From Metridium senile (taxonomy: Eukaryota; Cnidaria; Anthozoa; Actiniaria; Metridiidae), in assembly GCA_949775045.1 (NCBI GenBank), contig OX459109.1, positions 474,214 through 538,213 on the forward strand: DNA of 64,000 nt, in the 5' to 3' direction. A model generated the notes under the pieces. That model was not told where the DNA came from. It searched no databases and saw only the letters and a program-made list of their open reading frames with translations. The position numbers were made by a program, and so were the translations under genes. Shown in pieces: positions 33,301 to 51,706 of this stretch (the first letter of the stretch is position 1; the number at the start of each line of letters is the position of its first letter).

Positions 33301-36300
33301 TAAAGAGACTAATGTCTGGCTCTCTTGATAAGTAAGCAAACTTTGTTTGAATATTGTGAACAAAAAACAATTGGATATTGATAGAGTTAAAAAGAATACA
33401 CTTACTGAGCTAAGTGGTGCATTGGTATATCACACCTTCTTGCAGTCAAATGCCTTGAGAGCATGTAACTGCAAGAGGCTGACACACAACAAGGGGAGTT
33501 TGTGTTGGCCTTCATTAAGGCATGTGATAAAACCCGGAACACCGGAACGTAACCACCGGAACGAAACCACCGGAACGACCGGAACGACCGGAACGACCGG
33601 AACAAGAAATCGGAACCACCGAAACAAAAAATCGGAACCACCAAAACGACCGAAACAAAAATCGGAACCAAAAAAAAAATAATAATAAAAAAATAAATAA
33701 AATAAAAACTAAATAAATAACTATATTTTCATGTTTCCATACACCATTATTTGTTTGGAAAAAACACATACTGCTTCCTAACAAACCTGCAGCATTCATT
33801 TATTGAAACGATCGAGTTTTTAAAAGTATAATCGGCCTAAAACTGAACATATGTCGAGTACGCGTACAGCCTTTTGTTACCTATCTCCACTAAGTACAAA
33901 CCAATTTGCACTGTTTTGTACAAACTAATATTTTGTCTATCACGATCATTCAGTTTTCACCCCACAATGCTGTTTTGTTTTCCCCCTTTTTATTGTATAT
34001 ATGATACAACAACCTTCAATTATTGATATCATTTTATTGTATTCAACATAAGTATCATTATTACAAATATATTTTGCTCTATGGCCGGAGTACTTATACT
34101 TTTCATCTGTTTTAAAAAAGATTATTAAAACTACAAATATACTGTCCTTGGGTTTGCAATAATCATACCCATAATCACAGTCGGCCGGTAGCAGATACAT
34201 GTATCAAACTCAAACTGCACTTAATTTTAAAATTTGATCTAAGAACATTTTTAATCAAGATGTCTCACAATCAGTCCAATTCAGCATCCTCGGGAACCCA
34301 GGGGTATTCTTCTGTCGCTCGTTTCTCGCTTCCACAACATATACCCCTGGGAACGTAGTCTGTTGGAGCTTGTTCCGGAAGTCAAAATTCAGCTCTTTCC
34401 TGATTGGTCGACCTTATTAGGTCGACTAATAAAAATCAAGATAACCATTCAAAGAAAGTCGTTAAATAAGTTTGAATTTTGACTTCCGGAACAAGCTCCA
34501 ACAGACTACGTTCCCAGGGGTATATGTTGTGGAAGCGAGAAGCGAGCGACAGAAGAATACCCCTGGGTTCCCGAGGATGTCCAATTCAGACGCCGGACTT
34601 CTAATGTGCCTGATATTACAAATAAACTGATAAACATCTAATTATTCATGGAGAGTCCGACGTTTGAACTGGGCCTTACTCTTTTACAATGAGCAAAGCG
34701 AACAAGAACGCAAATGAAAAGTTAATATGAAACATTAACAAAGTATACGCATTTTGACAATCTTTTGATCGCCACGCAATTGTAGTTTTTTTAAAGAAAT
34801 AATTGGACTCGAATCCCACATTATATTGTGTGTGATTCAATGCTTCAAAGAACTGTCCAGTATGTTATAGTCAAACAAGCTCACGTGTTGACCCCTAGAG
34901 TCGATGAATGATTTGAATGTTTGATTGTCGATTCATTATTCCGAGTTGAATTTTGCATCGTCGAAAACGAAGAGTGCAAAAAATTCAAATCAATTCAAAT
35001 TCAAAACCAGGTCAATAGTAATCCTTTTAGTTTTAACTTACTATCTAATGATGCATTCAGTACTATCATAATAAATGAACATAGTTATTAGTTGATCGCA
35101 AACTGTTCCATTGAAAGCGTGGGAAGAGCATATCATGTGATCGCAGATCGCATTTTAGGCTAGGTATAGAGGCTAGGTTAGAGGCTATGTTTTTCCAACT
35201 GAACAAGTAAATGGTATATAAAAAAAACAATAAATTAATGATAGTTTATTTGTCTTTAATTTGTTTTATTAATGGAAACGTTAACAAATACATTTTTTCT
35301 GACATTTTTTTTTTTTTGAATTTTTGTTTGAACTTTTGTTTTGCATTTTTGTTTCGGTCGTTTCGGTGGTTCCGAATTTTTGTTTCGGTCGTTTCGGTGG
35401 TTCCGATTTCTTGTTCCGGTCGTTCCGGTCGTTCCGGTGGTTTCGTTCCGGTGGTTACGTTCCGGTGTTCCGGGTTTTATCACATGCCCTTCATTAAAGC
35501 AATCAATATGTCAAATAATATATGTTTAAATACTTCCAGCTGATGTTAAATGTTTTAGAATATTGAAAAGAATAGTTGATATTAAACACTTAATGTTTTT
35601 CTTAGAAATGTGAAGATATATGATTTACAAGACTACAAGGTTGTACATAGTATGGACTATCCATCACCAATCCTTAATCTGGCTGTCTCTGTAAGTATCT
35701 TACATAGTGTAACTTAGAAGTAACTTATAAAGTATACTGAAATGGCTGATAATTACAATGATAGATTACTCTGCAAAAAAAAAAACATCTAAAAGAAATT
35801 AATTGGCCCTGTCGAAGCTCTACTTGGTGAACTATACCAAGAAAGAGTCAAAAGGGAGCCAAGAGAAATCTATTTCTTCTAAGGTCGCTGTAAGGCTGAA
35901 TATCCAAGCCTTTCGGCATTACCCACTGAAATGACATATTTAATGATGGTGATGATGATGATAATCGTGTTGATGGTGAATATGATAATGGTGATAGTGA
36001 TGATAATAGTAATAGTGATTAAGATGAAGACAGCGTTGATGTTATTCGACATGCTTTAATGATGGTAAAACTGCTGATGATAGTGACTGATGACAAGTTC
36101 TTTGTTATTGTTTCTCAGCCTGATGACACCCATCTTGTTGTTGGTATGACTGATGGACTGCTCTCAATCAAAGTTCGTCAGATCAAGAAAGAAACAGACC
36201 AATCTAAACATGTCACTCAGTTCAGACCTGGTAGTTATAAGTATTTCATACGAGGTGCAAACTTCAAAGCACACAAGGTAGGTTGGTTCATATGATAGGG

Positions 36301-38347
36301 GGATGCATCGAAACCCAATGTAATGTTCAAGTTTGAGGATAAATGTCAAAAACCTTCACAAGGAAAGTCCCAGAAGATCTTGGAAAGAATCAGAATCATT
36401 TGCACTAGTACCAACTTGAATTTTCTTGGTTCATTTGCAACTTTCCATTGTAAATTCTATAGTTCTCAGGCAGATTCTTATAATATTTCTGCTTTGGAAA
36501 AATGATGTTTGATTCTTAAACCATTTCTTTTTTCTTCAGGATGACTTCGTAGTAGCAGATAAGAAGAAAAATAATTTAGGAAAATATGACAGACTGATAA
36601 AGAACTTTGAATATAGTTTGGTACTGGATGAGATATTGAAGGTATTGATATTATTGTTATTATCATTGTTGCTATCATTGTCACCACCAATATCATGAAC
36701 ATTATAATCACCATTATCACCATCATCACATTCACTGCATTCTCAATCATCATCATCATCATTACCTTGATGATTATTAACATCAAGATAATCATCATCA
36801 TCACTGTCATTGAAATCATCCATTGCTATCACAATTATGTCGGCACTATCGAAGCTCATCTTAGTCAGCCATACTAAGTGTGAGTCAAAGTGGAGCCAAA
36901 AACAATATGTTCTTTTAAGGTCGTTGTTTGGTAGTATCTCCTGCTCCAACCAGCATTACCCAAAGAACAGACAATTGATTTCTACAGACAGAGAGTTTGT
37001 TGAATGGATAATGTGATATATGAGTGAATAAATTGGGGATTTATGTAACTGAATGAATAATGAATGAAAAGGAGGATCAGTAAATAATTATTGATTGAAT
37101 GAATGAATGAATGAATAAATTGATAAATGAATATGTGAAAGAATGGAATTTGATATATGAATGAATGATTGATTAAAGGGATGAATGATAGGATTAATTA
37201 AAGGATATGTGTGAAAAGATTAATAATGATTTGAATGATCACAATAATACCTCAACTGTATGAAGACAAACCAATCATGATTGTATGTACATATATAGTT
37301 GAATAAGTAAATGTATGAATTAAGAAGGTGAATTGCCAAATAACCCTTGCAATTCAAACTGTTTTCAAATGGTAACATTGTGTATTCTGTATTGTAGCCA
37401 TTAGCAAACCATCCACCAGTTGTAGTAGCCATCATGCAGGAGCTGATTCGACGAAATGGACTGATGAGAGCTCTGTCAGGACGAGATGAGAAGGGACTGT
37501 TACCCCTTTTAAACTTCCTTATAAGGTATACTGACAAGTTGTGCGATTGAATACAATACACTGCGAATAAACTGTTCTAATAGGAATATCAATGGCCCTG
37601 TCGAAGCTCTACTTGGTGAACTATACCAACATTGAGTCAAAAGGGAGCCAAGAGAAATCTATTTCTTCTAAGGTCGCTGTAAGGCTGAATATCCAAGCCT
37701 TTCGGCATTACCCACTGAAATGACATCTTTGATGATGATGGTGATTATGGCTGTGATGATAATGGTAAAGATGATAGTGATGATGATATTGGTGGTGATG
37801 GTTGTGAAGGTGATGATGATTAAGGAACCGGTAGTGTGTTACACTAATGGCAATGTATTGTATTTCAGGAATATTCCCAATCCTAGATATTCACGAGTTC
37901 TAATAGACGTTGCAAATATGTTGTTAGGTAAGTTGTTGATGTTATCACTGATGATTCTTGTGAAGATAATGGTGATGATGATTTTGATGTCAATGATGCT
38001 GATGAAAATAATATTGATAATAGGGTGATAATGATGACTATGAGGACGGTGATGGTGATGATAATACTGATGATGATGACTATAAAGACGACGATATTTG
38101 GACGACGAAGGGGATAATGTTTTAAATGATGACAATGATTGTATTTCTATTCTCAGATATGTATGTCCCTATTCTCGGACAATCCCAGGAAACAGACCAG
38201 TTATTCTTCAGACTACGGACAACAATATCTCGTGAACTCAGGTTTTCAAAACAAGCATTTGAACTATTAGGAGCCTTGGATACTCTATTTGAAACATCAA
38301 CAACCACATCATTAAATACTGAACCAAACTTGAATGCAAAAGCTTAA
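30341..38347 (+). CDS. UTP15: U3 snoRNP-associated protein UTP15 (WD40 protein)
   Basis: Thirteen phase-consistent exons: 30341-30433, 30724-30948, 31412-31464, 31696-31819, 32156-32210, 32599-32724, 33196-33331, 35606-35690, 36119-36277, 36540-36641, 37398-37525, 37869-37927, 38157-38347; 511 aa, close to the roughly 518 of vertebrate UTP15. It starts MAGEFHRLQVKRYPKAEKRQ. WD40 repeats fill about residues 35-330 (VVKCWDIST, TVRMWDKRSD, FIKVWDVLSGG, VKIYDLQDYKV). The C-terminal UTP15 domain includes LGKYDRLIKNFEY, ALDEIL-like sequence, RRNGLMRALSGRDE and LLPLLNFLIRNI. UTP15 is part of the t-UTP/UTP-A complex of the nucleolar small-subunit processome, needed for pre-18S rRNA processing and linked to rDNA transcription. 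Introns hold several transposon copies and GAT repeats. The identification is firm. Confidence 0.95.
31072..31384. mobile_element. TIR element with 6-bp target duplication
   Basis: Perfect 12-bp termini cagggttcgtac/gtacgaaccctg enclose about 313 bp with repeated tggaaagttttggaaa motifs near both ends. It is flanked on both sides by tctgat. Non-autonomous, in UTP15 intron 2. The superfamily is unassigned. Confidence 0.8.
31490..32045. repeat. ATC and GAT/GGT microsatellites in UTP15 introns
   Basis: An ATC tract at about 31490-31618 precedes exon 4, and a gatggtggtgctgctg-type tract at about 31825-32045 follows it, so exon 4 sits between two simple repeats. Confidence 0.85.
32759..33050 (+). 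mobile_element. SINE-like repeat U1 with GAT tail, copy 1
   Basis: A body of about 140 bp (ggccccgtcgaagctcttat, gaaagagtcaaaagggagcc, ttcttctaaggtcgctgtaa, cattacccactgaaatgaca) runs straight into a GAT/GGT-rich tract to about 33050. It begins shortly after the UTP15 exon 6 donor. Confidence 0.7.
33519..35487. mobile_element. Foldback (Mutator-like) element, about 1.97 kb
   Basis: Termini ggcatgtgataaaacccgg and ccgggttttatcacatgc are inverted. The arms continue for about 160 bp as arrays of ccggaacga/aatcggaaccacc on the left and their reverse complement on the right. It is flanked by ccttcattaa at 33509-33518 and 35488-35497, a perfect 10-bp target duplication. There is no transposase ORF. 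It lies in UTP15 intron 7 and contains the nested element at 34285-34579. The long arms and 10-bp duplication fit the Mutator-like range; this assignment is inference. Confidence 0.82.
34285..34579. mobile_element. Nested inverted-repeat element with 10-bp target duplication
   Basis: It runs from catcctcgggaacccagggg to cccctgggttcccgaggatg, almost fully self-complementary over arms of about 130 bp around a ggtcgaccttattaggtcga centre. It is flanked by tccaattcag at 34275-34284 and 34580-34589. It has inserted inside the larger foldback element, so it is the younger of the two. Confidence 0.88.
35803..36040 (+). mobile_element. SINE-like repeat U1 with GAT tail, copy 2
   Basis: ggccctgtcgaagctctact through cattacccactgaaatgaca, then gatggtgatgatgatgataa. 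The body differs from copy 1 by few substitutions. In UTP15 intron 8. Confidence 0.75.
36650..36970. repeat. ATC microsatellite followed by diverged U1 copy 3
   Basis: An ATC-rich tract covers 36650-36830. From about 36840 to 36965 there is a clearly decayed U1 body (ctatcgaagctcatctta, agtcaaagtggagccaaaa, cagcattacccaaagaac). In this copy the simple repeat is on the 5' side and is ATC rather than GAT. Confidence 0.6.
37592..38130 (+). mobile_element. SINE-like repeat U1 with GAT tail, copy 4
   Basis: The body at about 37592-37725 is nearly identical to copy 2 over caaaagggagccaagagaaa and tttcggcattacccactgaa. It is followed by GAT-rich DNA that continues, broken by exon 12 (37869-37927), to about 38130. 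Confidence 0.72.
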
Positions 38348-38375
38348 TTAGAAAATATTATTAGAGAATGTAAAT

Positions 38376-38405
38376 AATAAATTATTTATTAATATTTTGA
38401 ATAAA
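38376..38405 (+). promoter_or_regulatory. Poly(A) signals of UTP15
   Basis: Two AATAAA hexamers at 38376-38381 and 38400-38405, 29 and 53 bp after the UTP15 stop codon. They imply a very short 3' UTR. Confidence 0.7.
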
Positions 38406-38734
38406 ATGTTTTGAAAGTATTTGTCAAAGTCTTGAAACTTAACTGTACAAACCATGCCAGCGCTACATTGCTTTAAAAACCCGTTGCGAACCGGCATTCG
38501 GACGTTTGCGAACCATGACACCAGCCTTAAAATAATTTTACTCTACTGAAGCTTTCGAGGAATTTGCTCTTCTTCGGGGTAGACGCGTGTGGTCGAGATC
38601 GTTTGCGAGACGACCGGATATCCATCAAAAAGAGGAGAAAACGTGTATGACTTCTACGAAATCGCGCATTGCATAAAAAGACATCGTTAATTTGATTACC
38701 GCATGAATAAACTGAATTTCCCCCATTAATCCTC

Positions 38735-39215
38735 TCTTTTACTGTGTTTTACTTTCCTCCTTTTGCGTGCGTGCTTCAGCCGATTCAAATCTTGCGCGCC
38801 TCGTTTCTTCCTTCCTATGTGAAGGTGTTTTTTCCCTTTCTAATTATCCCACATTACATAACATTTCTTCCATCCGCTCAGTATATCCAACTTTTGCCCA
38901 GAAATCTTCCCTCTTTTACTGAGTTCTACTTTCTTCCAGATGAGCGAACGCTCCAGGGCTTGAGTCTTGCGCGCCTCGTTTCTTCCTATTTGAAGGTGTT
39001 TCCCCTTTCTAATCCCACATTACATAACATTTCTTCCATCTCTCAGTATGTCCCACTTTTGCCCAGAAAGCTTCCCTCTTTTACTGTGTTTTACTTTCCT
39101 CCTGATACGCAAACGCTTCAGCGCTCAAGTCTTGCACGCCTCGTTGCTTCCTATTTGAAGGTGTTTTCCCCTTTCTAATTACCCCACATTACATAACATT
39201 TCTTCCATCTCTCAG
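38735..39215. repeat. Tandem repeat, about 170-180 bp unit, three copies
   Basis: Each copy has ttttactgtgttttactttc (or a close variant), tcttgcgcgcctcgtttctt, cctatttgaaggtgtttt, cattacataacatttcttcc and cttttgcccagaaa. It lies between UTP15 and CLPX. A 144-codon plus-strand ORF over it is a by-product of the repeat. The rest of 38406-39966 shows no gene and should include the CLPX promoter. Confidence 0.85.
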
Positions 39216-39966
39216 TTTATTTGTTTCTACCCGTTCTCTCTGATCAAAATCTGTTCCGGTCTCTGACAATTTGCGTGCATGCGGCCAATCACACGTCACG
39301 TAAGCTAAGCTTCCATGTCACGCAATATTCCGTGCTTTACATCACCGACTATCCTCAGTTACACTCGGCCAACGAGATACCCGACATTTTTGTACTGGAA
39401 TAGAATTCGTCCTAATTTAAAAAGAACGTCATGATTCGACCCCTGGCACGCAAACGAATTACAGTACCCGCGCAACGTTATCGAGAAATCAAAATCCTAA
39501 TAATAGACCCACTGGCAATGCGGGTGAAATGCTAGAACTTTGACTCTTGTTAAAATAGACAGTTGCACAGTTACGTAACAAGAAAAACCAAGAGAGCACA
39601 TTTATCAGCTTATTTGCTGTTCTCGTTATGTAACTGCGAAAAAAACTCGTCATTGTGAGGCCATGACGTCATAGACCAAATGCGCATGTGCGAACAAAAG
39701 AAACAAATATGGCCGACTGAGAACGTTTTTCGTCATTGATAAAATTCGTTTAGAGAACTCAATTGTTTTTATACTTCGGAATCTCATACACACTCTAGAC
39801 ATCGCAATTTATCATTTTTAACTTTCTGGACTATTCTTGGAGTGGATTTTAGGATTTTTATCGAACTACGACTGCAGAAATATTGTGTTTCATTAATTCT
39901 GTGGCGTTTCGTGCAAGCTAGCATTTTTCGTATTTTGTAAACTACAACTTAAAGATCTCTGCCACC

Positions 39967-47509
<7,543 letters not shown>

Positions 47510-47869
47510 ATTACGTCATTTGTTATTTTTACAAGAGGATCTCACTGTTATTGTATTGTATCGTTGTATTGTTTAACTTATCTGGATTTGCAGTTGAAGA
47601 TTTAAGAATTGGCAATGAGGAGGGAAGGGATAGGGGTGGGGAGGGAAGGGATAGTTACCACAATCAATATTCGGAAAAGATTTGCAAAGTAGAGGCCAAA
47701 AATGTTTTTTATTATTATGATATGTTTTGAAATTTGTACTGATTTTAGGAATTGAAGATACGCTGATGACGATCAAACGAGACTGGTCATTGTAAGACGG
47801 AAAGGAATCGATATGTTAATGGTTCCGTTCACTAATATACACAACTCCATTAAATATCTCTACAATTAT

Positions 47870-48280
47870 AATCTATGTTGTTAACGAGAATGATATATGG
47901 TGCCAGCAACTCGATTATTCGTGTTTAGACGTATGCCCATAATATCTTAACAATAACCTCCATGTTCTTGACAAGAATAATGATTGTAAGCACCTCGATT
48001 ATTCGTGTTTAGATGTATGCCCATAATATCTGAACAATAGCATGTTCTTGACGAGAATAATGATTGTAAGCACCTCGATTATTCGTGTTTAGATGTATGC
48101 CTATAATATCTCAACAATAACCTCCATGTTGTTGACGAGAATAATGATTGTAAGCACCTCGATTATTCGTGTGTAGATGTATACCCATAATATCTTAACA
48201 ATAAGCTCCATTTTCTTGACAATAATAATGATTGTAAACACCTCGATTGTTCGTGTTTAGATGCATGTACTTCTTTCCGT
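47870..48280. repeat. About 81-bp tandem repeat downstream of CLPX
   Basis: Five units with cacctcgattattcgtgttt, agatgtatgcccataatatc, ttaacaataacctccatgtt and cttgacaagaataatgattg. Confidence 0.88.
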
Positions 48281-48394
48281 CTCGTGTTGATCTATCGCCT
48301 TTGACAACCTTTTTGCAATAGCTGTATGCATGTCAGTGAGTTATGTATATTGAATTCTATATTCTGTATATATTCAACATGTAGTAAAACCTCA

Positions 48395-48400
48395 AATAAA
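48395..48400 (+). promoter_or_regulatory. Possible distal poly(A) signal
   Basis: AATAAA 886 bp after the CLPX stop, beyond the tandem repeat. I saw no nearer clear plus-strand AATAAA, so the assignment to CLPX is tentative. Confidence 0.35.
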
Positions 48401-48625
48401 ACCATCCATCAATCTTGAAGTGATTGCTTTTTGTCAGTTCGCCTCCGCTATTTCTTTACACAACCTTTTATAACATAGATAAGTTATAACGCGCGATCTG
48501 ATTGGCTCTTGAGCTATGAACAAAAAATGCTGACAAATTTCTTTCAATAAATATCTTCGATATATAGAACGCGTGTTCTGATTGGACGCTAATTCACCAG
48601 AACCATTTTCTATATAGTGTAGTAT

Positions 48626-48767
48626 CAGAGGCGGATACAGGAATTTGTCAGGGGGTAGTTGCAAATGAAGGGCTCTTAAGGTGTTGGAGGGATATAAAAT
48701 AGGGGTAATTGCGGCGCTAGGGGGTGTCGTCTGGTGCCTGAAGGGACACCCCCTAGATCCGCCACTG
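48626..48767. mobile_element. Small TIR element (hAT-type ends)
   Basis: It starts cagaggcggatacagg and ends cctagatccgccactg, inverted with a few mismatches. Ends of the cagtggcggat type are common in hAT MITEs. No clean 8-bp duplication is seen. Confidence 0.55.
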
Positions 48768-49319
48768 TGTGAGTTGTTCTATAACACAAGTCACTTGATT
48801 GATTAAGCTTTAAGAGAACATGCTTTTTTCAAAATCAACAGTTTTTCATTGTGTTAACCGGTTTTGTCTATGCTATAGAAGCAATAGTCAATGCTTTTGC
48901 TATGCGTGAATCCATTTATTGATGCACTTGGATAGTTAGGATAGCACTCTGGTAGCTAGAGTACTCAAGAGAGGAAGCAAACACTTACGCTATCTTTCTT
49001 GCTCTCCCAACTATCCACATTTATCCATAAGTAGATTTATGCACGTGCTAAGCAATTACGTAACAGATCATGCGCGAGAAACCGTGTTTCCTCCGATATC
49101 CAAACACGGAGTTCTAAGTAAGCGGTTGAAAAAAACGAGTCGCAGTGGAGCTTTTTTTAACCAACTTCGAAGTATTTGGATAGAGGAGGAAACACTCTTT
49201 CAAGTGCTTGATCTGGGTTAACAAACCATTAATAATTATTGGAGAAATTCAAAGCAATATTTTGCCAGATTTTATGCTAATTGAAGATTATCACAGTAGC
49301 GATTTCCTTTGTTTTGTCC

Positions 49320-49925
49320 TCATGCATGAATTATTGATTCCTTTCCGTCTTGGAATGATCTATCCCCTTGTACAACCTTTATGAAATAGGTGTATGCCTA
49401 TAATTCATTTCCGTCTTGGAATGACCTACCGCCTGGTATTGACAACCTTTTTGAAATAGGTGTATGCCTATAACTCCTTTCCGTCTTGGAATGACCTATC
49501 GCCTTGGACAACCTTTTTGAAATAGGTGTATGCCTATAACTCCTTTCCGTCTTGGAATGACCTATCCCCTTGTACAACCTTTATGAAATAGGTGTATGCC
49601 TATAATTCATTTCCGTCTTGGAATGACCTACCGCCTGGTATTGACAACCTTTTTGAAATAGGTGTATGCCTATAACTCCTTTCCGTCTTGGAATGACCTA
49701 TCGCCTTGTATTGACAACCTTTTTGAAATAGGTGTATGCCTACAACTCCTTTCCGTCTTGGAATGACCTATCGCCTTGTATTGACAACCTTTTTGAAATA
49801 GGTGTATGCCTATAATTCCTTTCTGTCTTGGAATGACCTATCGCCTTTGACAACCTTTTTGAAGCAGGTGTTTGCCTATAATTTCTGTCTATCTATGAAT
49901 CGCCTTGGACAACCTTTACTGTATG
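49320..49925. repeat. 66-bp minisatellite family M66, locus 1
   Basis: Eight to nine units of ctttccgtcttggaatgacc, tatcgccttggacaaccttt, ttgaaataggtgtatgccta. Orientation is opposite to the loci at 57545-57905 and 63310-63835. A single related unit is at about 48250-48330. The sequence 48768-49319 shows no gene. Confidence 0.93.
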
Positions 49926-50380
49926 CCGACTGAGGACTGACATTATCCTCCACGAAACATATCTACGTCACGGGTCTTTTTACAACACTTGTCAAAAATA
50001 GTCAACCAGTTCAGCTGCTTTTGCCTCTTTTGTCCTGTCGAGAACCAACTGTATTGTTGATTTTTATCGAATATTTTAATTCAATATTTTTTTTGTCAAA
50101 ATGGTATTGTCATTCAATGGCTCTTTACAAAACACTTGAGGGAGATGTGAAAAGCGCATGCGTGGATAAAAATTTGTCGTTGACCATAAAGGTTAGAGAT
50201 ATCAGACCATCGCATGTTTGAATGAATATAAATGCCGAAACAATACACAAAAAACTGCGAACAACTGCAAGAACTTACGTCTAACGATTATGGTGGCACT
50301 GTGTAGTGCAAATGTGAGACAGTTCGACCAAGAAATGGCTATTTGCCACTGACCAACGCAGTGTTAAATCCATGTAATGA

Positions 50381-51694
50381 ATGAGAGTTTTAGTGATTGT
50401 TCAAATGGAGTCCAACTTATGTCACTACGCGATAACCTCTAACTCTAACTTCGGCTTCAACAATACTACAATATTGTTGAGAAACTGCAGTGTGAATTCA
50501 ACCAGGATTAAGGGATATAACAGCGAGACAAATGAGAATAATTTAGGCAAATCGTCGTTAATGCTTCTCGCGATTGCTATCGCGCTGTTGGGAAACTTCT
50601 TCATCATATTTACTTATTGCAAAAACTTCAAAATGAGAACTATCACAAATACATTAGTTGTGAATCTCTGTGGGGCTGATTTGATGTCGTCGCTATTTGA
50701 CATTCCTTTCTGGTTGAGCCTAGCAATAGGAACACCAATATATCGTCAGTTGATCTTATGTCGCGCATTACTTTGCTTCGAAGACCTTTTCAATATTATT
50801 GCCATCCTAACTATGTGTGGTATCGCAATTGATCGATTCGTAACGCTCGTCAAAGGTCAAAGAAGGCTTATGACACACAAAAGAGCTAGAATTCTAATCT
50901 TATGGTCCTGGATACAAGCGCTTTTGTCTTCCGCTCCTTGGAGTTTAATCAATTCGCAAGAACCCGCAAGATGTCGGACCTTTCCTCACATATATGACGC
51001 TGCCATACAAATACGAACTTTCGATATATTTTTCAAAGTTATTAACCTTGTGTTGCCATTTTTGGGCTCGTATTTCGTGTTCTATCGAATAGTTCAAGCC
51101 GTTAGAGGAAGGAGCAAGGTTAGCATTGATAACAACTATGTTTCGAGGAACTACAGCGCAGAGAGATTCGCTGTCGACGCGTATAAGCGCTCTTCAAAAA
51201 CGGCGATAATATTATTTTTAATGTTTTTGGTCTGTACTTTACCATACCTAGCTGTTATTATATGGACTATAATCACAGCGAAGCAAATCGAATTTCAACT
51301 TGGATTTATTGTTTATTTTATTTTCACATTAAAACGTTCACTTTTTCCCGCGATATATATTTTCCGAAACCGCGTAATTTGGAACTACATCAAAGAAACT
51401 GTAAATTGTGTGATTTGTCGGTGTGCAGAAAACCCAAGACAACAAGATTCTCTCTCTTACATGCAAAATGAACAACCACCATCATGTTTTACAATAATGG
51501 GAAGGAACTTTTATCGAACAAGAATACATCCTGCAGTTTTTGATGGCGAGAATAATTATTTTCCCAAAAACTTGGAAGTTTGCTTTACTTACAATGTAGA
51601 TGAAAAGAAAGCCACAGATCATTTTACGGATATTACCAAGGAAGATAGCAAAGAAGGCGAAAAAAAGGTTATTACTTGCTACAGTTCAAGTTAA
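50381..51694 (+). CDS. Class A (rhodopsin-like) G protein-coupled receptor, intronless
   Basis: 437 codons in one exon. The second Met, nine codons in, could be the true start. The N-terminus has three N-glycosylation sequons (NTT, NCS, NST at about 28-41). Seven hydrophobic segments lie at about 58-80, 90-114, 124-152, 171-189, 213-237, 274-298 and 306-328. Class A markers: GN in TM1 (N72), LCGAD in TM2 (D100), Cys127 and Cys198 for the disulfide, DRF (151-153) in place of DRY, Trp and Pro in TM4, CTLP in TM6, and FPAIYIF in place of NPxxY in TM7. The tail of about 105 residues is Ser/Asp/Lys-rich with a CVICRC cysteine cluster suited to palmitoylation. The receptor would couple an extracellular ligand to G proteins at the plasma membrane. 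The ligand is unknown; peptide or orphan receptor of a lineage-specific expansion is my inference. Confidence 0.92.
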   Translation: MRVLVIVQMESNLCHYAITSNSNFGFNNTTILLRNCSVNSTRIKGYNSETNENNLGKSSLMLLAIAIALLGNFFIIFTYCKNFKMRTITNTLVVNLCGADLMSSLFDIPFWLSLAIGTPIYRQLILCRALLCFEDLFNIIAILTMCGIAIDRFVTLVKGQRRLMTHKRARILILWSWIQALLSSAPWSLINSQEPARCRTFPHIYDAAIQIRTFDIFFKVINLVLPFLGSYFVFYRIVQAVRGRSKVSIDNNYVSRNYSAERFAVDAYKRSSKTAIILFLMFLVCTLPYLAVIIWTIITAKQIEFQLGFIVYFIFTLKRSLFPAIYIFRNRVIWNYIKETVNCVICRCAENPRQQDSLSYMQNEQPPSCFTIMGRNFYRTRIHPAVFDGENNYFPKNLEVCFTYNVDEKKATDHFTDITKEDSKEGEKKVITCYSSS

Positions 51695-51700
51695 CAAAAA

Positions 51701-51706
51701 AATAAA
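51701..51706 (+). promoter_or_regulatory. Poly(A) signal of the GPCR gene
   Basis: AATAAA seven bases after the TAA. It would leave a very short 3' UTR. Confidence 0.5.

Noticed and set aside
38744..39178. 144-codon ORF between UTP15 and CLPX
   Set aside because: It follows a 170-180 bp tandem repeat and shows no domain. Unit length, not selection, explains the open frame.
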